64,000 nucleotides of DNA from Doryteuthis pealeii (GCA_023376005.1 CM042148.1:76144571-76208570), one strand, 5' to 3'; counted from the first letter of the stretch, positions 21,300-33,224 are shown. Numbers and translations: made by a program. The notes: generated by a model not told the origin, from the letters alone.

Positions 21300-22990
21300 G
21301 AAAAAAAGTATTCTGCCGGCAACACTCCCAGTAGTTCTTACACAATCAGTCAAAAGTTCACTTCACTTTAAGATCGAAACATGTGTAATACAATGTTGGT
21401 CGGGGTGCCAAATGTAATATGATCTGGTCACGGGACCAAATGTAATACAATGCTGTCGCGGCGTTGAATCTAACGCGATGGGTGTTCTTTGACCCACAGG
21501 AAAGTTGAAGTGCTTGTTCCGGGCTGTACCTGAAAATGACCAAATTCACCAAGGTTGTTCCACAATTAACACGAACGCGTTTTTAACAATAAAAGACCTT
21601 TATTAATCATACAGTGATTAAAAATCATGTACAACCACAAAGGGGTATCGAGTTGAAGTTGAGTCGGTATTTTGTGGACTGACTGGCGATATATGCTGGG
21701 TTCTGATTCAAATTCAGGACTTTGAGTAACAAGATGACAAAGCAAAGACGGTGACAAGGGCCATGAGACGGAGCTATCAATCTGCTAGGGAAGCAGTTGT
21801 CCAATCTGGTCAAGAACCAGCTGTCCGATCTGCCTGGGACCCTTTTGGGTCCTCTTTTATGGATTCCAAACCCCTGAATCCAGGGCTCTGATTGGCCAGC
21901 CAATCGAAATGCCGGACCAATGGCCCTACAGTGTAAACATCAGGAGGTGTACGAAACCCCACCCACGCGGTCGCATTTGATTGGACGGCTAATCAAAATC
22001 ATGGCCCTGGGTTAAACATCTCGGAGGGGGGGCAACAAGTCTCCGCCCCAGTTTTCTGATTGGTGAGGCACCTGTTAATACTTTTGTTATTGTATAAATG
22101 GTCCTGTCAATTGCTATGATAATTCCCAGGAACTGGCCCAAGACCACCCGGGCAAATCATCATTCCCATTAAATCAACACTTTTAAGATTTAATCTTTCA
22201 AAATGTCTTTGTTAAATAAATTTGTCTGGTCCTACGCAGTCCCCACAAGAACAACACAGATATGGATGTCAGCAGTCATAAAAGCCAGACATTTGTTTTT
22301 ATATCAACCACTTTTAGCCTGGATAAAGTGGTTCCTATCTTTTGGAGTCTCCATGTAAATGATAATATGATAAAACAGACTTTTGCTTTACATCAACCTA
22401 TTTCTGCCATTAGGATTGGTTTTGTTCAAAAATTATTTATCATCTTGTTTCGACGCTACAAGAATGATAATATATATTTATATGAAAACATTTGTATAAA
22501 CAAAAAGTCATTTGTGTTATATCAACCATCAACCGACTTTTAGCCATTAGAATTTCTTTGTGTTAGAGTAATTAATTTTATCTAGTGTTGACTTTACCAC
22601 ACCACTGACTTGTACTCTAATCTAAGTTGCTTGTACGATTCTAGACTCAATTGTTTTGTTTTTAAGTATCTAATCGGATATCGCCAATCAGTCCATAACA
22701 CTACAGTGTTATACATGACACACCGTTCTCTCCACTGAAAAAGACGTTCTCACCGATAGAATTCACCCCAGCATTTATTTATCTCAATGGCCGAACCACT
22801 TCAGCTAGCAGGGGTGACAGCAATTCCACCACTCATGATAAGGAGGTTGTGAGTCTTCCCCCCCCCCCTCGCGCAGACCAGAAACACACGGATGCACTTA
22901 GTCCTTAGGGGCAGGTAATTCTAAACTCCACGATCCCCACGTTCCCCACGTCTACCACTCGCCCCCATGCTCTATGTTACAAAACAACAA
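21300..22990. mobile_element. CpG-bearing insertion of unknown type
   Basis: This block is richer in G+C and CpG than its surroundings (for example CTGTCGCGGCG near 21450 and CCCACGCGGTCGC near 21960), with two near-repeats of CAAATGTAATA at 21412-21450. An AATAAAAGACC signal sits near 21587. No open frame or terminal repeat could be recognised. It might be an LTR or other retroelement remnant, or a host sequence that is not methylated. The edges are approximate. Confidence 0.35.
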
Positions 22991-23689
22991 TGAAATCAAC
23001 AACTACAGTTGATGTAGATAAGATTTACAGTGACATAAACTGGCTTAGCATTTATTGTTGTAGAAAATGGAATCTATGAGTTCAAACTTGGCTTGATAAA
23101 AAAATTTGATAAAAGCAATGACATGTTAATTGTGGATTGTTTTATTACCTGGTGTAGAAAAAATTGATGTAAAACTGAAACAAACTTTTTTATTTGACTC
23201 TTAAACTGGAGAATCAATTTTTAATATCAATTTAAGAGTTAAACTTTGTCCAACTTGAAATGATGGAAGCATAGGTCTTAAAAAGAACACTGGTTAACAA
23301 CCTATCAAAAATGGTATACCATATATATGAGGATGGGCTGAAAAGTTCATATAATGTTGTCATATCTGCTGTTGATGAATTTTATTATCAATAGGATCCA
23401 AGTGTTGCGCAGCCATCTTTTTATATCTGCTGCTATCAGATATCTTGTTCTTCTTACTTGTATTGGGGTTTCTTCTTGAATCAGGCTGGGTATCTGCTTT
23501 TTTTAGTTGGGGGTTGTCTTTCTTTGCATTCCACCTCTGTGTTCTTTTATCATGGAGACAACACAGATAAAATCTTGTGCACACATTTTTTTATTCTCTT
23601 GATACATTCTTCATCCACATGCACGCAGGGAGAAATACAGAAACAAAAACATGGCTACCAACCTCAATTTCTCATAATTCTACTTTCTC

Positions 23690-24050
23690 AGAGTCGTCCA
23701 GTCATGTGACTCTCTAAGCCAATGAGAGCCCTGTTACAGATGAACTTGGGTTCAAGACCCTGTCAGCAGTGTCCATGTTTTGTTTGTCTTACCCTGATGG
23801 TTTGTATGATAGGAGGCAAGTGGCCATACAATTGCTCCTTTGTGGGATACTGTTTCCAGGATTTATTTAAGACAGTATGCAGAATCCTTGTGCAGTTCCT
23901 ATTAGCTTTTTCTCCAAATATTTCAGCCATACAGTAGCACTGATACATGGTTACAGCTTGGAAGAATTTTTGCTTCATCTTATCAGAGAGATCAGACTTC
24001 CATTTCCTCAATAATCTGTCTGTAGTAGTCCATGCCTGCCTTATGTGTAT
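23690..24050 (-). mobile_element. LINE 3' fragment, minus strand
   Basis: The minus strand (24011-23763) reads WKSDLSDKMKQKFFQAVTMY, then NCTRILHTVLNKSWKQ and EQLYGHLPPI. This is the post-RT region of an RT-type non-LTR element known to me from octopus-like genomes. The copy is 5'-truncated and broken. Confidence 0.75.
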
Positions 24051-24235
24051 ATTGAAATTGTTTTCTGTAGATGAGATATTACTACCTTCAGGGGCTTACC
24101 ATTCTATTAGTATATAATCATTGATCTATTGCCAAAAAGCTGACATTCTCGGACATTTCTGAGTATTGATTTGGAATCATTGTACTTAGTCTAGGTAAAT
24201 TATCATTTGCCTGCAGAGACAGGCAAAAAACTTTT

Positions 24236-24272
<37 letters not shown>

Positions 24273-24361
24273 TTACTCTGTGTAATGTTTATTTCCATTT
24301 TTCAATTCTATTTCAACTTTTACATTTGTCTAATGAAATGTATTATTTTGTTTTTCTTTAG

Positions 24362-24449
24362 GAGGAAATCCAATCTGATTTGTCAAGGAAAGAATTTGGT
24401 TCTCTTGTCGGTCAAGAAAGGAAATTAAAAGCTACCACCATTTCTATTG
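24362..24449 (+). CDS. Window exon 10: extended Tudor 1, C-terminal SN-like part
   Basis: Acceptor ttttctttag, donor TATTG|gtaaga. It reads EEIQSDLSRKEFGSLVGQER, then KLKATTISI. This is the helix and first strand after the Tudor core in extended Tudor domains. Residues 299-328. Confidence 0.92.
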
Positions 24450-24555
24450 GTAAGAAATTTTTTTTTGCATCGAATTTTCAAATTGAAGTAAATAATACAA
24501 ACAATTGCCATCACATAGTAGTTTGGAATAAAAGAATTTGGAGAATTGGACATTG

Positions 24556-24679
24556 AAGTGGATGAATAAAACTGAATTGACATTATAGATGAGTAAAAAC
24601 TATGAATTGGCATTATCTATAATGCCAATTCATAGTTTTTACTCATCTATAATGTCAATTCAGTTTTATTCATCCACTT
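24556..24679. repeat. Palindrome, 61-bp arms, no loop
   Basis: The left arm starts AAGTGGATGAATAAAACTGA and the right arm ends with its reverse complement at 24679. The centre is at 24617/24618. Every base I checked pairs except at the centre. Confidence 0.92.
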
Positions 24680-24795
24680 AAAAACTATGAATTGGCATTA
24701 TAGCTGAGTAAAAACTATGAATTGGCATTATAGCTGAGTAAAAACTATGAATTGGCATTATAGCTGAGTAAAAACTATGAATTGGCATTATAGAG
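24680..24795 (+). repeat. 30-bp tandem repeat, about 4 units
   Basis: Units AAAACTATGAATTGGCATTA plus TAGCTGAGTA begin at 24681, 24711, 24741 and 24771. The unit is also contained in the adjacent palindrome (24595-24615), so the array appears to have grown from the hairpin arm. Confidence 0.92.
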
Positions 24796-25504
24796 AAAGA
24801 AATAAACAAAAAGATAACTTTGAATTATTAATTTAAAAAAAAATACTTTTAGTCATAATAGAAGAGACTAGAATTAAAAAGAAATATTTTCTTGGCTCAA
24901 CATTTGTGTTTCATTATCTTATAATGGAGATTGAATGTCTGTCTGTCAGACCAAAACTATGTCACAATTCCCTTAGTTATTTACATTATATTCTCAATGT
25001 ATCTTAATCATTATTTAATCTTAATTAGCATTTTATTTATTAACAATGTCTCTATTAAGGTCTAGCTGAGCTTGATTTGCCTCAAAACAGTCTGTTATTA
25101 ATGTGTTTAAAATCCTGCAATGTGTGTTATATATCATTAAGAAATAAATGCTTACATAATATATGATGTGAATAATTTGCATATCGGTTTTAATAAAATC
25201 ATGTTGAATAAGTAATTACATGGTGTTATTGATTTCTAAAATTGTTTTATTCTGAAACGTATTAAAAGCAATATGTATAATTTTATATTGAAATCAATTA
25301 TAATAAAGTAAAAATAAGAGTAATTTTTTTTGTTTTCGTATTTGATTTCATTGGTCTTTCTAATTCAATATAATATTTAATTACATTAAAATTTGAATAC
25401 TTGTGGGTTTTTTTTGGGTTTTTTTTGCTATTTTTTTTTTATTTCTAGAATTAAGACTTTTTTTTAACACTAAAAATAAAAGGAAGCCCATAAACACATT
25501 GAAA

Positions 25505-25770
25505 CTTCCTTCCAGAGTGCAGTGTGTCCTGGTTTTGACACTAAACTGCATCTGATGGTGAGGCTGCAGTTGAGAGTTTGGGGTACCACATTGACTGACC
25601 CAGAGTGGTAGTACCTGCTAGGGTCCCATCTATGGGTCAAATAGATCTGTGTGCAAGTTAATGTTAATTATTTCCAATTAATGCACAATGTAGTTAAATC
25701 ACTTGTATATAGATAAAAACAAGATTTAGCATTAAATAACCTACAAGAGATGATATACCATTAAACCAAC
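25505..25770 (+). repeat. RepB fragment with RepA-like tail
   Basis: GTGTCCTGGTTTTGACACTA, GGTAGTACCTGCTAGGGTCC and then, after a gap, CATTAAATAACCTACAAGAG with GATATACCATTAAACC. Confidence 0.7.
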
Positions 25771-25888
25771 CAAAATATTTGGCGTATTGGTTCAAAGGGT
25801 TAAGGAAGGTGTGTACTTTTAGTTTTTTTGTAAATATTTGGTATTTATTTAATTTTCTTTCTTTCTTTTTTTCTTTCCTCGTTTTTAG

Positions 25889-26023
25889 ATGAGAGCAAAA
25901 CTTGCCAGGTGATTCTTTTCAATCCAGACTCTGCTAACGTGTCTATCAATGAATTATTGGTCAATATGGGATTTGCTTTTTTAACTCAAATTCCAGAGAG
26001 TGAACAAGAAGAGAATGAACCAG
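25889..26023 (+). CDS. Window exon 11: end of extended Tudor 1
   Basis: Acceptor ctcgtttttag, donor CCAG|gtaaga. The join makes Asp (G+AT), then ESKTCQVILFNPDSANVSIN, ELLVNMGFAFLTQIPE and an acidic end SEQEENEP. The VILFN....VSINELLVNMGFA stretch is the last strands and helix of an extended Tudor domain. It ends in phase 1. Exon 12, exon 13 and the exon-like segment at 30924 can all follow it in frame. Residues 328-373. Confidence 0.94.
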
Positions 26024-26854
26024 GTAAGAAAGAACCGCATTGATTTCAAATCCATTCATGCACCCCCCATCTCCCACCACCACTGTCTATGAATAATGAA
26101 TACCTCTGTTGTTGTTGTTATTTTTCTTTCTCTCTTTGGAATGTTGTCATTATTTTATGTTTCCCATTCAGTTAAATTCTTTGTCTTAAATTTCTTTTTT
26201 GTCATAATGCATCTTCCAAATTCCCAATTATCATTTTTCCTTTTTATTTATTGTCAATTTCATGTTCATTCCCAAACGTCATTTTGTTTTGTAGTAAGTT
26301 ATTTTTTTTATTTCTAAATTGTTTTGTATTTTTTAGAAAAAAAAACTTTAGAACAAATTCAGTTTATTTTTACTACATTTGGGTAGATTTTATAAGCTAA
26401 TAAAAAAAGGGTTCTTTTAACATCTTTTTTTCTATCATGTATAAACATTGTAATGAGTATTATCTAGAGAACTAAAATCACTCAATGATCTGCTAGTGTA
26501 GCTTGTTAACCATTACACCACATAATACACTTGTATATCTAAAGGTAGACTCTAATGGTAATTCTACTCTCAACAAGCTAAGTTCAGCCAGCTAATGAAT
26601 GTTTTTGATGAATAATTTTGATACTCAAGTCAATTTATAAACAACCAAATATTAGAATTATAACATTTTCTTTTGGTTGTATTTTTCTTTTTTTTATAGA
26701 AAATTTTACACACAATTTTTTTTATATTGTCTCATACATATTTATGATAAAAACTGTTCTAAGATTTTACTATAATATCCTTCCTAAAAGCAATGGGTCT
26801 ATATAGAACAATTTAAAGATCTGACAAATAAAAAATATAAACAATACCAAAATA

Positions 26855-27213
26855 CAGGGTGTCCCCAAAAATTGACTTAGTCTAATATAGCCAATTCTCG
26901 CTCAAATGATCTCAAATTTTAACAAAGTGTATAAAAACTAAGTTTAAGGTTTTTTTTTCCTTAGTGGTAATGGTGACATTCACTAGCAATGAAAAGGCAT
27001 TTTGTGTTTTAGAATATTCTCAAACATAAACAAAAGTGTGAGGCTTTGTGAAATCTGTTATAAATTCTACATCCTTCTGAGTATCTTGTTTAGATTTTGA
27101 TAAATAAATCTTTAATTATTCAACATGAAGCCTATTTAATTTTGTTCACTTAGGACTGGTAATTACTTAGATATTCACATTTCAAATGATGTCAATTTTT
27201 TCTGGACACTCTG
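26855..27213. mobile_element. MITE with CAGGGTGTCC termini, second type
   Basis: Begins CAGGGTGTCCCCAAAAATTG after TA and ends CAATTTTTTCTGGACACTCTG before TA. At 359 bp with no coding capacity, it is a Tc1/mariner-like non-autonomous element. Confidence 0.75.
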
Positions 27214-27304
27214 TATATAAATACACAATATCTGAAAATTACTGAATGAATCAGCGTAGAAATGTAAACCATGAATAAGTATTTGAAGATATTAAGAACT
27301 TAAA

Positions 27305-27390
27305 ACATGCAAACTTTTATCAAAATAACTTGATTCAGCATTAAATAACCTAAGAAGGGTTGATATGCCATAAAACAAAACAAAACCAAA
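27305..27390 (+). repeat. 5S-type SINE tail fragment
   Basis: TTATCAAAATAACTTGATTC then AGCATTAAATAACCTAAGAA and GGGTTGATATGCCATAAAAC. It matches the tail of the 17576-17795 element. The 5S part is absent. Confidence 0.6.
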
Positions 27391-28039
27391 CTAAGATTTT
27401 AATGTTATGAATAGGAATTTATAAACTGTTTTTAAAGTTTGATTAAAGAAAAGAAAAATATTCTAAGTGTTTTTCTGGCAACTTTAAGCAAATATATTAT
27501 TCATCCTGGACAACGGCCAGCATCAATTGACCTTTTTTTTTTTTTCTTTTTTTTTCTCTTCATAGAATCAGGCCAAGTGTAAATCTGATTAGACTCTAAT
27601 GTTATTCTATTGTGAAGCAATGTTGTGTATGAATCTTTTGCTTAAAAGGCTTCCTGAATTTCTTTTTTTTCTTTTCTTTTTCTTTTTTTTTTTTCTTCTT
27701 TTTTTAAATACTATTTTGTATTCTTGGAATTAAATGCAGAAAATGACTGATGTTCTGAAATATGTAATCACAGGATTCTCATGTATCGAAATGAGCATTA
27801 ACTATGGAAATTCAATTTATATTTAAATAATGAGTAAGAAAAAAAAAATTAAAATTGTTCCCAGCTGAAACCTGGCCGCAATTTGTGAATAATGGAATAG
27901 TTGTAGCATATTGTTAGTTTACAGAATGTATAATTATATTGCTGTTTAATGAATAAAGCCAACAGTAGGTTATATTTGTAAAGCACTGAAAGACATGCAA
28001 GAATAGCAAACATCAAACAGTCTGAATAAGAATTTAACA

Positions 28040-28226
28040 GGGGTGGGGTACCTGTGACATAATGGAACATGATGTACTGTGATATCGTTGTAAGCAATTT
28101 TCAACTTCAGTCACACTATTACGTTCATTTTTGGACTTGGGAAAGGTATGAACTTCTTCTACAAGGATGGCTTTGGCATTGAATAACCCATAAAGGTTTA
28201 TATGCCATTAAACAAAGAAACCAAAC
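28040..28226 (+). repeat. RepA tRNA-derived SINE
   Basis: GGTACCTGTGACATAATGGA at the head, GGGAAAGGTATGAACTT in the middle, and tail AAAGGTTTATATGCCATTAA then ACAAAGAAACC. It ends about 18 bp before the mariner terminus. Confidence 0.78.
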
Positions 28227-28244
28227 TTAACACATCGCTCAATA

Positions 28245-29482
28245 GGTCCTGAGCCTAACTTATAAAACAACTTTTAGGCAAAATTCGACTTTATTCATCA
28301 ACATATTCTCCTTCTAGGGCGATACACTGATTCCAATGCTTCTCTAACAATTCAATGCCTTTTTTGTAGAACGATTTGTTTTTGGCCTCAAAATATGCCT
28401 CAGTTTCCAATATCACTTCTTCACTGGAGCCGAATCTCTTTCCCTGGAGCATTCTTTTGAGGTCTGCAAACAGCCAGTAGTTGCTGGGGGCCAGATCTGG
28501 AGAAGAGGGTGGGTGTGGAAGCAAATCAAAGTGCAATTCATATAGTTTTTCCATTGTTGCGATCGACTTGTGACACAGTGGATTATCTTGGTGAAAGAGG
28601 ACTTTTTCTTCTTCATTTGTGGCGTTTTTTTGGCGATTTCTTCCTTCAAATGCACCAATAATGCTATATAATATTTGCTATTGATGGTTCTTCCTTTCTC
28701 AAGGTAATCAATGAACAAACTATCTTGCACATCCTAAAATATGGAGGCCTGCTGATGTTTGCTTCTTTGGTCGCTTTGGACAGCTTTCACCTACTGCTGT
28801 CCACTCAGCTAACTGCTGATTTGACTCCTGAGTAAAGTGGTGGATTCATGTTTCATCCATTGTTACATATTTATGCAAAAACTCTTTTGTTGCGTTTGAA
28901 ACAGTTGCAAACAACGCTCTGAATTGTCGACGTGTTGTGGTTTTTGATCGACTGAGCAAACGTGGCACCCACTTTGAACACAGCTTTCTCATTGACAAAT
29001 GTTTATACAAAATGATGAATACACTGCCTTCTGATATTTTCAACTCCTCTGCTATCTCATGCAACTTCTATTTATGATCAGCCAAAAAGAGTTTGTGGAG
29101 TTTTTTGGTGTTTATCCGGGACAACTGCCGAATTTGGGTGACCTGAGCATTCAGCATCATTTGTGTCTGTATGCCAGCATACCACCTCTTAGCTGTTGTT
29201 TCTGACGGAGCAGAGTTCGAATAACACTTATCAAGCCATTGCTTTGCTTGAACAGTATTTTTTTTCCCATCAGAAAGCAATGCTTTATTAACACACAAAA
29301 TTCAGGTTTTTCCATTATTTTGAAAATTTGCAACAGTAGCTTCACTTAGATAACTGTAATTTGTAAACTAATAATTCAATTGGGCTCAAATTTTCACACG
29401 TGCCATTTTAAGGTTAGTACTTTATAAAAAATAATATGGATTTTTTTATTAGTGGTGCCATCTATATGTCAGGCCCAGGACT
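28245..29482 (-). mobile_element. Mariner element, near full length, broken
   Basis: About 1.24 kb between TA dinucleotides (28243-28244, 29483-29484), with inverted ends GGTCCTGAGCCTAAC and, read inward from the right, AGTCCTGGGCCTGAC. Minus-strand frames in order: KQWLDKCYSNSAPSETTAKR and HEIAEELKISEGSVF (N-terminal HTH pair), FLHKYVTMDET (first catalytic Asp region), then SSPDLAPSNYWLFADLKRML (the SPDLAPSDYHLF-type motif of DD34D, with Asn where the third Asp is usual). Frameshifts separate the frames, so the element is dead. Confidence 0.88.
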
Positions 29483-30039
29483 TATTGATTGATGTTATAA
29501 AATATCCTAGTAAACCTAATTTTACATGAATTATATAAAGAGGATAAAAATTTGTAAATTAACAGGAATTATGTTGGGTCAGATGAAGATGAAGCCTCTT
29601 CTTTCGGACTGACCAGCTGATAAGTGAAAATCCAGCTATTCAATTGATCGGTCATATTGCTCAGCCTCTAGCCGTTGACACAGAGGTTAAAAAGGTGCAT
29701 TTTGACTTGGACAAAATCCAACAGAACAAAAGATTCTCTGGAAAGTCTCATTATTAGAGAGATAAATTTGGTTGCCTTTGTGTTGGGCATCTAAAAGTAT
29801 TAGAAAACGACTGATAATTGATTGATTAGCCCAGAAGACAAATGAATATTCCTATGCCATATTATAAAGATGATGTCCAAAGAACAACAAAAAGATAATG
29901 TAATGGGAATAGAAAGACCCAAGCAAAAAAACAAAAAATACTCTACATATTTACCAACCCCATCCACAAGAGTGGATGTGACACAAGGTCAATTTCTTAA
30001 ATGGAGTTTAACAGGTTTTATTTCAGAGTTTTTCATTCT

Positions 30040-30131
30040 ACTAGACTGGTTGTCATACCAAGGTTAAAGAGTACAGTTTGCCCTGTTATTTACCCATAGT
30101 TGGAGGGAGAATAGTTGGATTCATACCTTTT

Positions 30132-30135
<4 letters not shown>
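30040..30135 (-). repeat. RepE fragment, minus strand
   Basis: TTGTCATACCAAGGTTAAAG, CAGTTTGCCCTGTTATTTAC and GTTGGATTCATACC are the reverse complement of the RepE body. A TA run follows (30134-30171). Confidence 0.7.
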
Positions 30136-30173
<38 letters not shown>

Positions 30174-30259
30174 GATATCATCATAGAAATTGGACTGATG
30201 ATCGTATAGGTGAGAAAATGAGTCCTTTGGTACCATTGACTGTGTCTATGCGATCCTCA

Positions 30260-30294
<35 letters not shown>

Positions 30295-30297
<3 letters not shown>

Positions 30298-30395
30298 CTA
30301 GTATTTACTGATTTTAAACCTGTCAAACTCTGCTTAAGAAATTGACCTTGTGTCGCATCCTACTCCTCTGGAGGGGTTGGTTAATATATAATCAC
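30295..30395 (+). repeat. RepE fragment, plus strand
   Basis: CAAACTCTGCTTAAGAAATTG, CCTTGTGTCGCATCCTACTC and GGAGGGGTTGGTTAATATAT form the RepE tail. With 30040-30135 it makes an inverted pair separated by TA-rich sequence. Confidence 0.7.
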
Positions 30396-30779
30396 AAGAA
30401 AGATGAGTGTAAATCACAGCATAAGGATAATTTCTCATTTCAAATTCACTGATTATTCCTGATGTTTATAAAAATAAATCCTTTTCCTTTGGTATCTTCA
30501 CCTCAGTGTTATAGTTTTCTTTCTCTCTCTCAATCAAATGATTGACTATGACATTTCAATCTGTTCTTAGGGCACACACTTCATGTGTGACATTTCTTTT
30601 GTATAAGCAGCCACAATTTTGCACTTTAATAACCTTTTCCATTCAACAACAACAACAACAAATGTAAGGTTTTCTTTTGTTGGACGAATTGAAAGGAGTT
30701 TATATCATTTCATTGGAATTCTACACTTTGACTTTTTAACAAGTCATCTTGTTTACTTGGCCAGGCTCCTGTGCCAATT

Positions 30780-30821
<42 letters not shown>

Positions 30822-30923
30822 ATTTTGCCTAGACGATGTTCTTTCTTCAATGGCCAGTTTCTTTGGGTCAAAATCTTTAATTTGGCTGGTCTTTCAAATT
30901 TTTTTTTCTCTTTCTTCTTCTAG

Positions 30924-30988
30924 GTGATTATCACCGCCATCTTTGCTGCTTCATTGAACCAGACGTTCTCAAACTGAAAAGATTTTGA
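30924..30988 (+). CDS. Possible alternative terminal exon after Tudor 1
   Basis: A strong acceptor (pyrimidine tract ttttttctctttcttcttctag) is followed by a frame that continues exon 11 in phase 1: G+GT gives Gly, then DYHRHLCCFIEPDVLKLKRF and TGA. AATAAA at 31243-31248 lies about 255 bp after the stop. Seen: splice-site quality and phase fit. Inferred: a shorter isoform ending after the first Tudor domain. With only 21 codons the match could be chance, since about one AG in three has the right phase. Confidence 0.35.
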
Positions 30989-31121
30989 GGGATTAATAGA
31001 ACATTAAATTGTAAACTTTTTTAATATAGAGTGATATTTAATGATGAATTAGTTTTTTATATTAGATAAACTGATATGTAGACAGGAAAAATGGAAATGA
31101 ATCCAACAGTATGGTTGAAAA

Positions 31122-31282
31122 GTGAGTGAGTGAAAAATAGGAAAAATGAGGATTTATTGATATTTGATAAGATATACCAACATAAGTGTTTCATTCTGTG
31201 GATCCTTAATTGAAATAGTGTTGGTACATTTTATCAAATATCAATAAATCATCCTCATCTTTCCTATTTTTCACTCACACTC
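31122..31282. repeat. Inverted repeat, arms about 60 bp
   Basis: GAGTGAGTGAAAAATAGGAA ... TTGATATTTGATAAGAT on the left returns as ATTTTATCAAATATCAATAA ... TTCCTATTTTTCACTCACAC on the right, with a loop of about 38 bp (31183-31220). The arms differ at a few positions. Confidence 0.88.
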
Positions 31283-31895
31283 ATTTTTCAACATAAACTT
31301 ATATATGATTAAATATAAAGGTTATACTGCTAAAGTGGTTGTAATGTTGAACTTAAATCCTGATACCAAGGAACGATGGATATTTTAGATAACTGATTTA
31401 TTTTCTTCTTCAGTATATTTTGAATAGAATCCAAAACTGTAACTCATTTTTAAATGATTATTTGGACAATTATGCTTATTGTCTTTATTTTGGATAGTAC
31501 ATACTCCAACCCCATTGTAATGATTGTTTAATTAAATATCAAAATATCTATAAAAATAAATAAATAAAAATTCTCTCTTGTAGCTTGGGTGGACAGGGGT
31601 TAAGATAAAATTTGTTTGAGAACTTCTGGTCTTGTCTATTTCTTTACTAAATTATTTTTTTTCTGCATTAAATAATCTTTGGGCTTTTTAAAATTTTTTA
31701 TTTTGGTATTCATCACCTTATAACTATTTTTAAGATGACTTACTATTTCATATTGAAAATACCTAAATGTTAATTTTTTTAATATTTTAGAGTAGATTTA
31801 TGTGAATTATGTGACAAATGTAATAATTATTATTGTCTGCCACAAGATTTGGACTTATTGTTTGGTGGATAAATGTCATTATTTATTGTTTAGGA

Positions 31896-32081
31896 CAGTG
31901 GTTCTTAATCTCTTTTTTTTTTTTTTTTTATAACCTGGACCATTTTTATTCCTATTTTACTCTGGTTGGACCCCCATACCCATTCAATGTTTAAAAATCC
32001 TATTCCATTTTTATAATTAAATATTTTTTGTTTACCTAAACCCCCCCAAAATGTTATATGGTCCCCGGTTGAGAACCACTG
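31896..32081. mobile_element. hAT-type MITE
   Basis: Ends CAGTGGTTCTTAATC and GGTTGAGAACCACTG are inverted repeats of the classic hAT type. The flanking 8-mers GTTTAGGA and GTTTATGG agree at six of eight positions, as a decayed 8-bp target duplication would. Confidence 0.85.
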
Positions 32082-33182
32082 GTTTATGGTAACATTTTCT
32101 CTCTTTTTTTCACTTTTTTTCCTTCCATCTTTAGCTGTTCATGATATTTTTATCATAAGATTTTGATAGACTATATTTTCTTTTTAAGCTGATAACTTTT
32201 TACATAAAAATGGAATTTTCTTAAAACACTACTTTAAAAAAATAAAGAATAGATAAAGATTCATATTTTATTAATAATATATATTATAAAATATTCTAAT
32301 GAATTATTCATACAAGTATTCTTATCCTGTTTTTATCACTGCTTTTTTAATGCGTTCTTTGGCTTTTTTCATATGTTCATTTGGTCAATTTAATTTATAT
32401 TTTTCTAATGAATAGTTCCAGATCAAAGATTTTGTAGACATTTAAAAAAAAAAAAAAAAAAAAGAAACTAATGGAGGGAGGGGACAAATTACAGGTATGA
32501 AGGACAACAAAAAAAAAATCAGCCAAAATATGATATAGAAGCATTTAAAAAAAAAAAAAAAAACAAGGATAAAAATACAAGTCCTAGTGATTTCTAGATT
32601 AAACAATGATTTATCTGTGAATAGCAGGAGTAATATTGGGAACTATATATATGGCACATCATAAATTTCTTAATGAAAATAATGTTTGAAATTCACTTAA
32701 AATGGGTCTAATTCTTAAATATGCTGTTAAAAATTTTCTTTAATCATTGTGAATGTCCGATTACAACTTCAGGTTTTTTTTTTTTCCTTTCTTTCTTCTT
32801 CTCATCCTTCAAACACTTCTATATTAACCTTCAAGAATACCTTACTGCTATTTAATTACTGTCATTCTCATTCTTGTCTAACATTTTCTTTCTCTTTTAA
32901 AAGATAAAATCTTTTTTCTTTCTTTCCAGAATGATCTCTCTCTCTCTCTTTCACACACTCTCTCTCTCATTTAAAATTTTTTTTTTTATACATTAGATAT
33001 TTTATTTCCTTTTTTAAATTTAATGAAAAGCACATTCATTACAGAGAAAAATGGAGCCATTTTATTCTCTTTTTGACTTTGATTGTTCAAAGCAGAAGTT
33101 ATTAATAATCTTAGATGTTTTCTTTTTTTAGAAAGCAATGTCTTAAAATTGACTTCTCTTTGCTGTTAACTGTTTTTTTCTT

Positions 33183-33224
<42 letters not shown>

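Larger units (their letters stand above)
20917..24361 (+). other. Intron 9
   Basis: Holds a 32-bp minisatellite (20968-21273), a CpG-bearing block of unknown origin (about 21300-22990), an unrecognised stretch (22991-23689), a minus-strand LINE fragment (23690-24050) and a 34-base T-run (24238-24271). Confidence 0.85.
24450..25888 (+). other. Intron 10
   Basis: Holds a near-perfect palindrome joined to a 30-bp tandem repeat (24556-24795) and a RepB fragment with a RepA-like tail (25505-25770). 24800-25500 is AT-rich with nothing recognisable. Confidence 0.85.

Noticed and set aside
23335..23690. Another mariner-like terminus (GGGCTGAAAAGTTCAT)
   Set aside because: A single suggestive word. 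No second terminus or transposase sequence was found.
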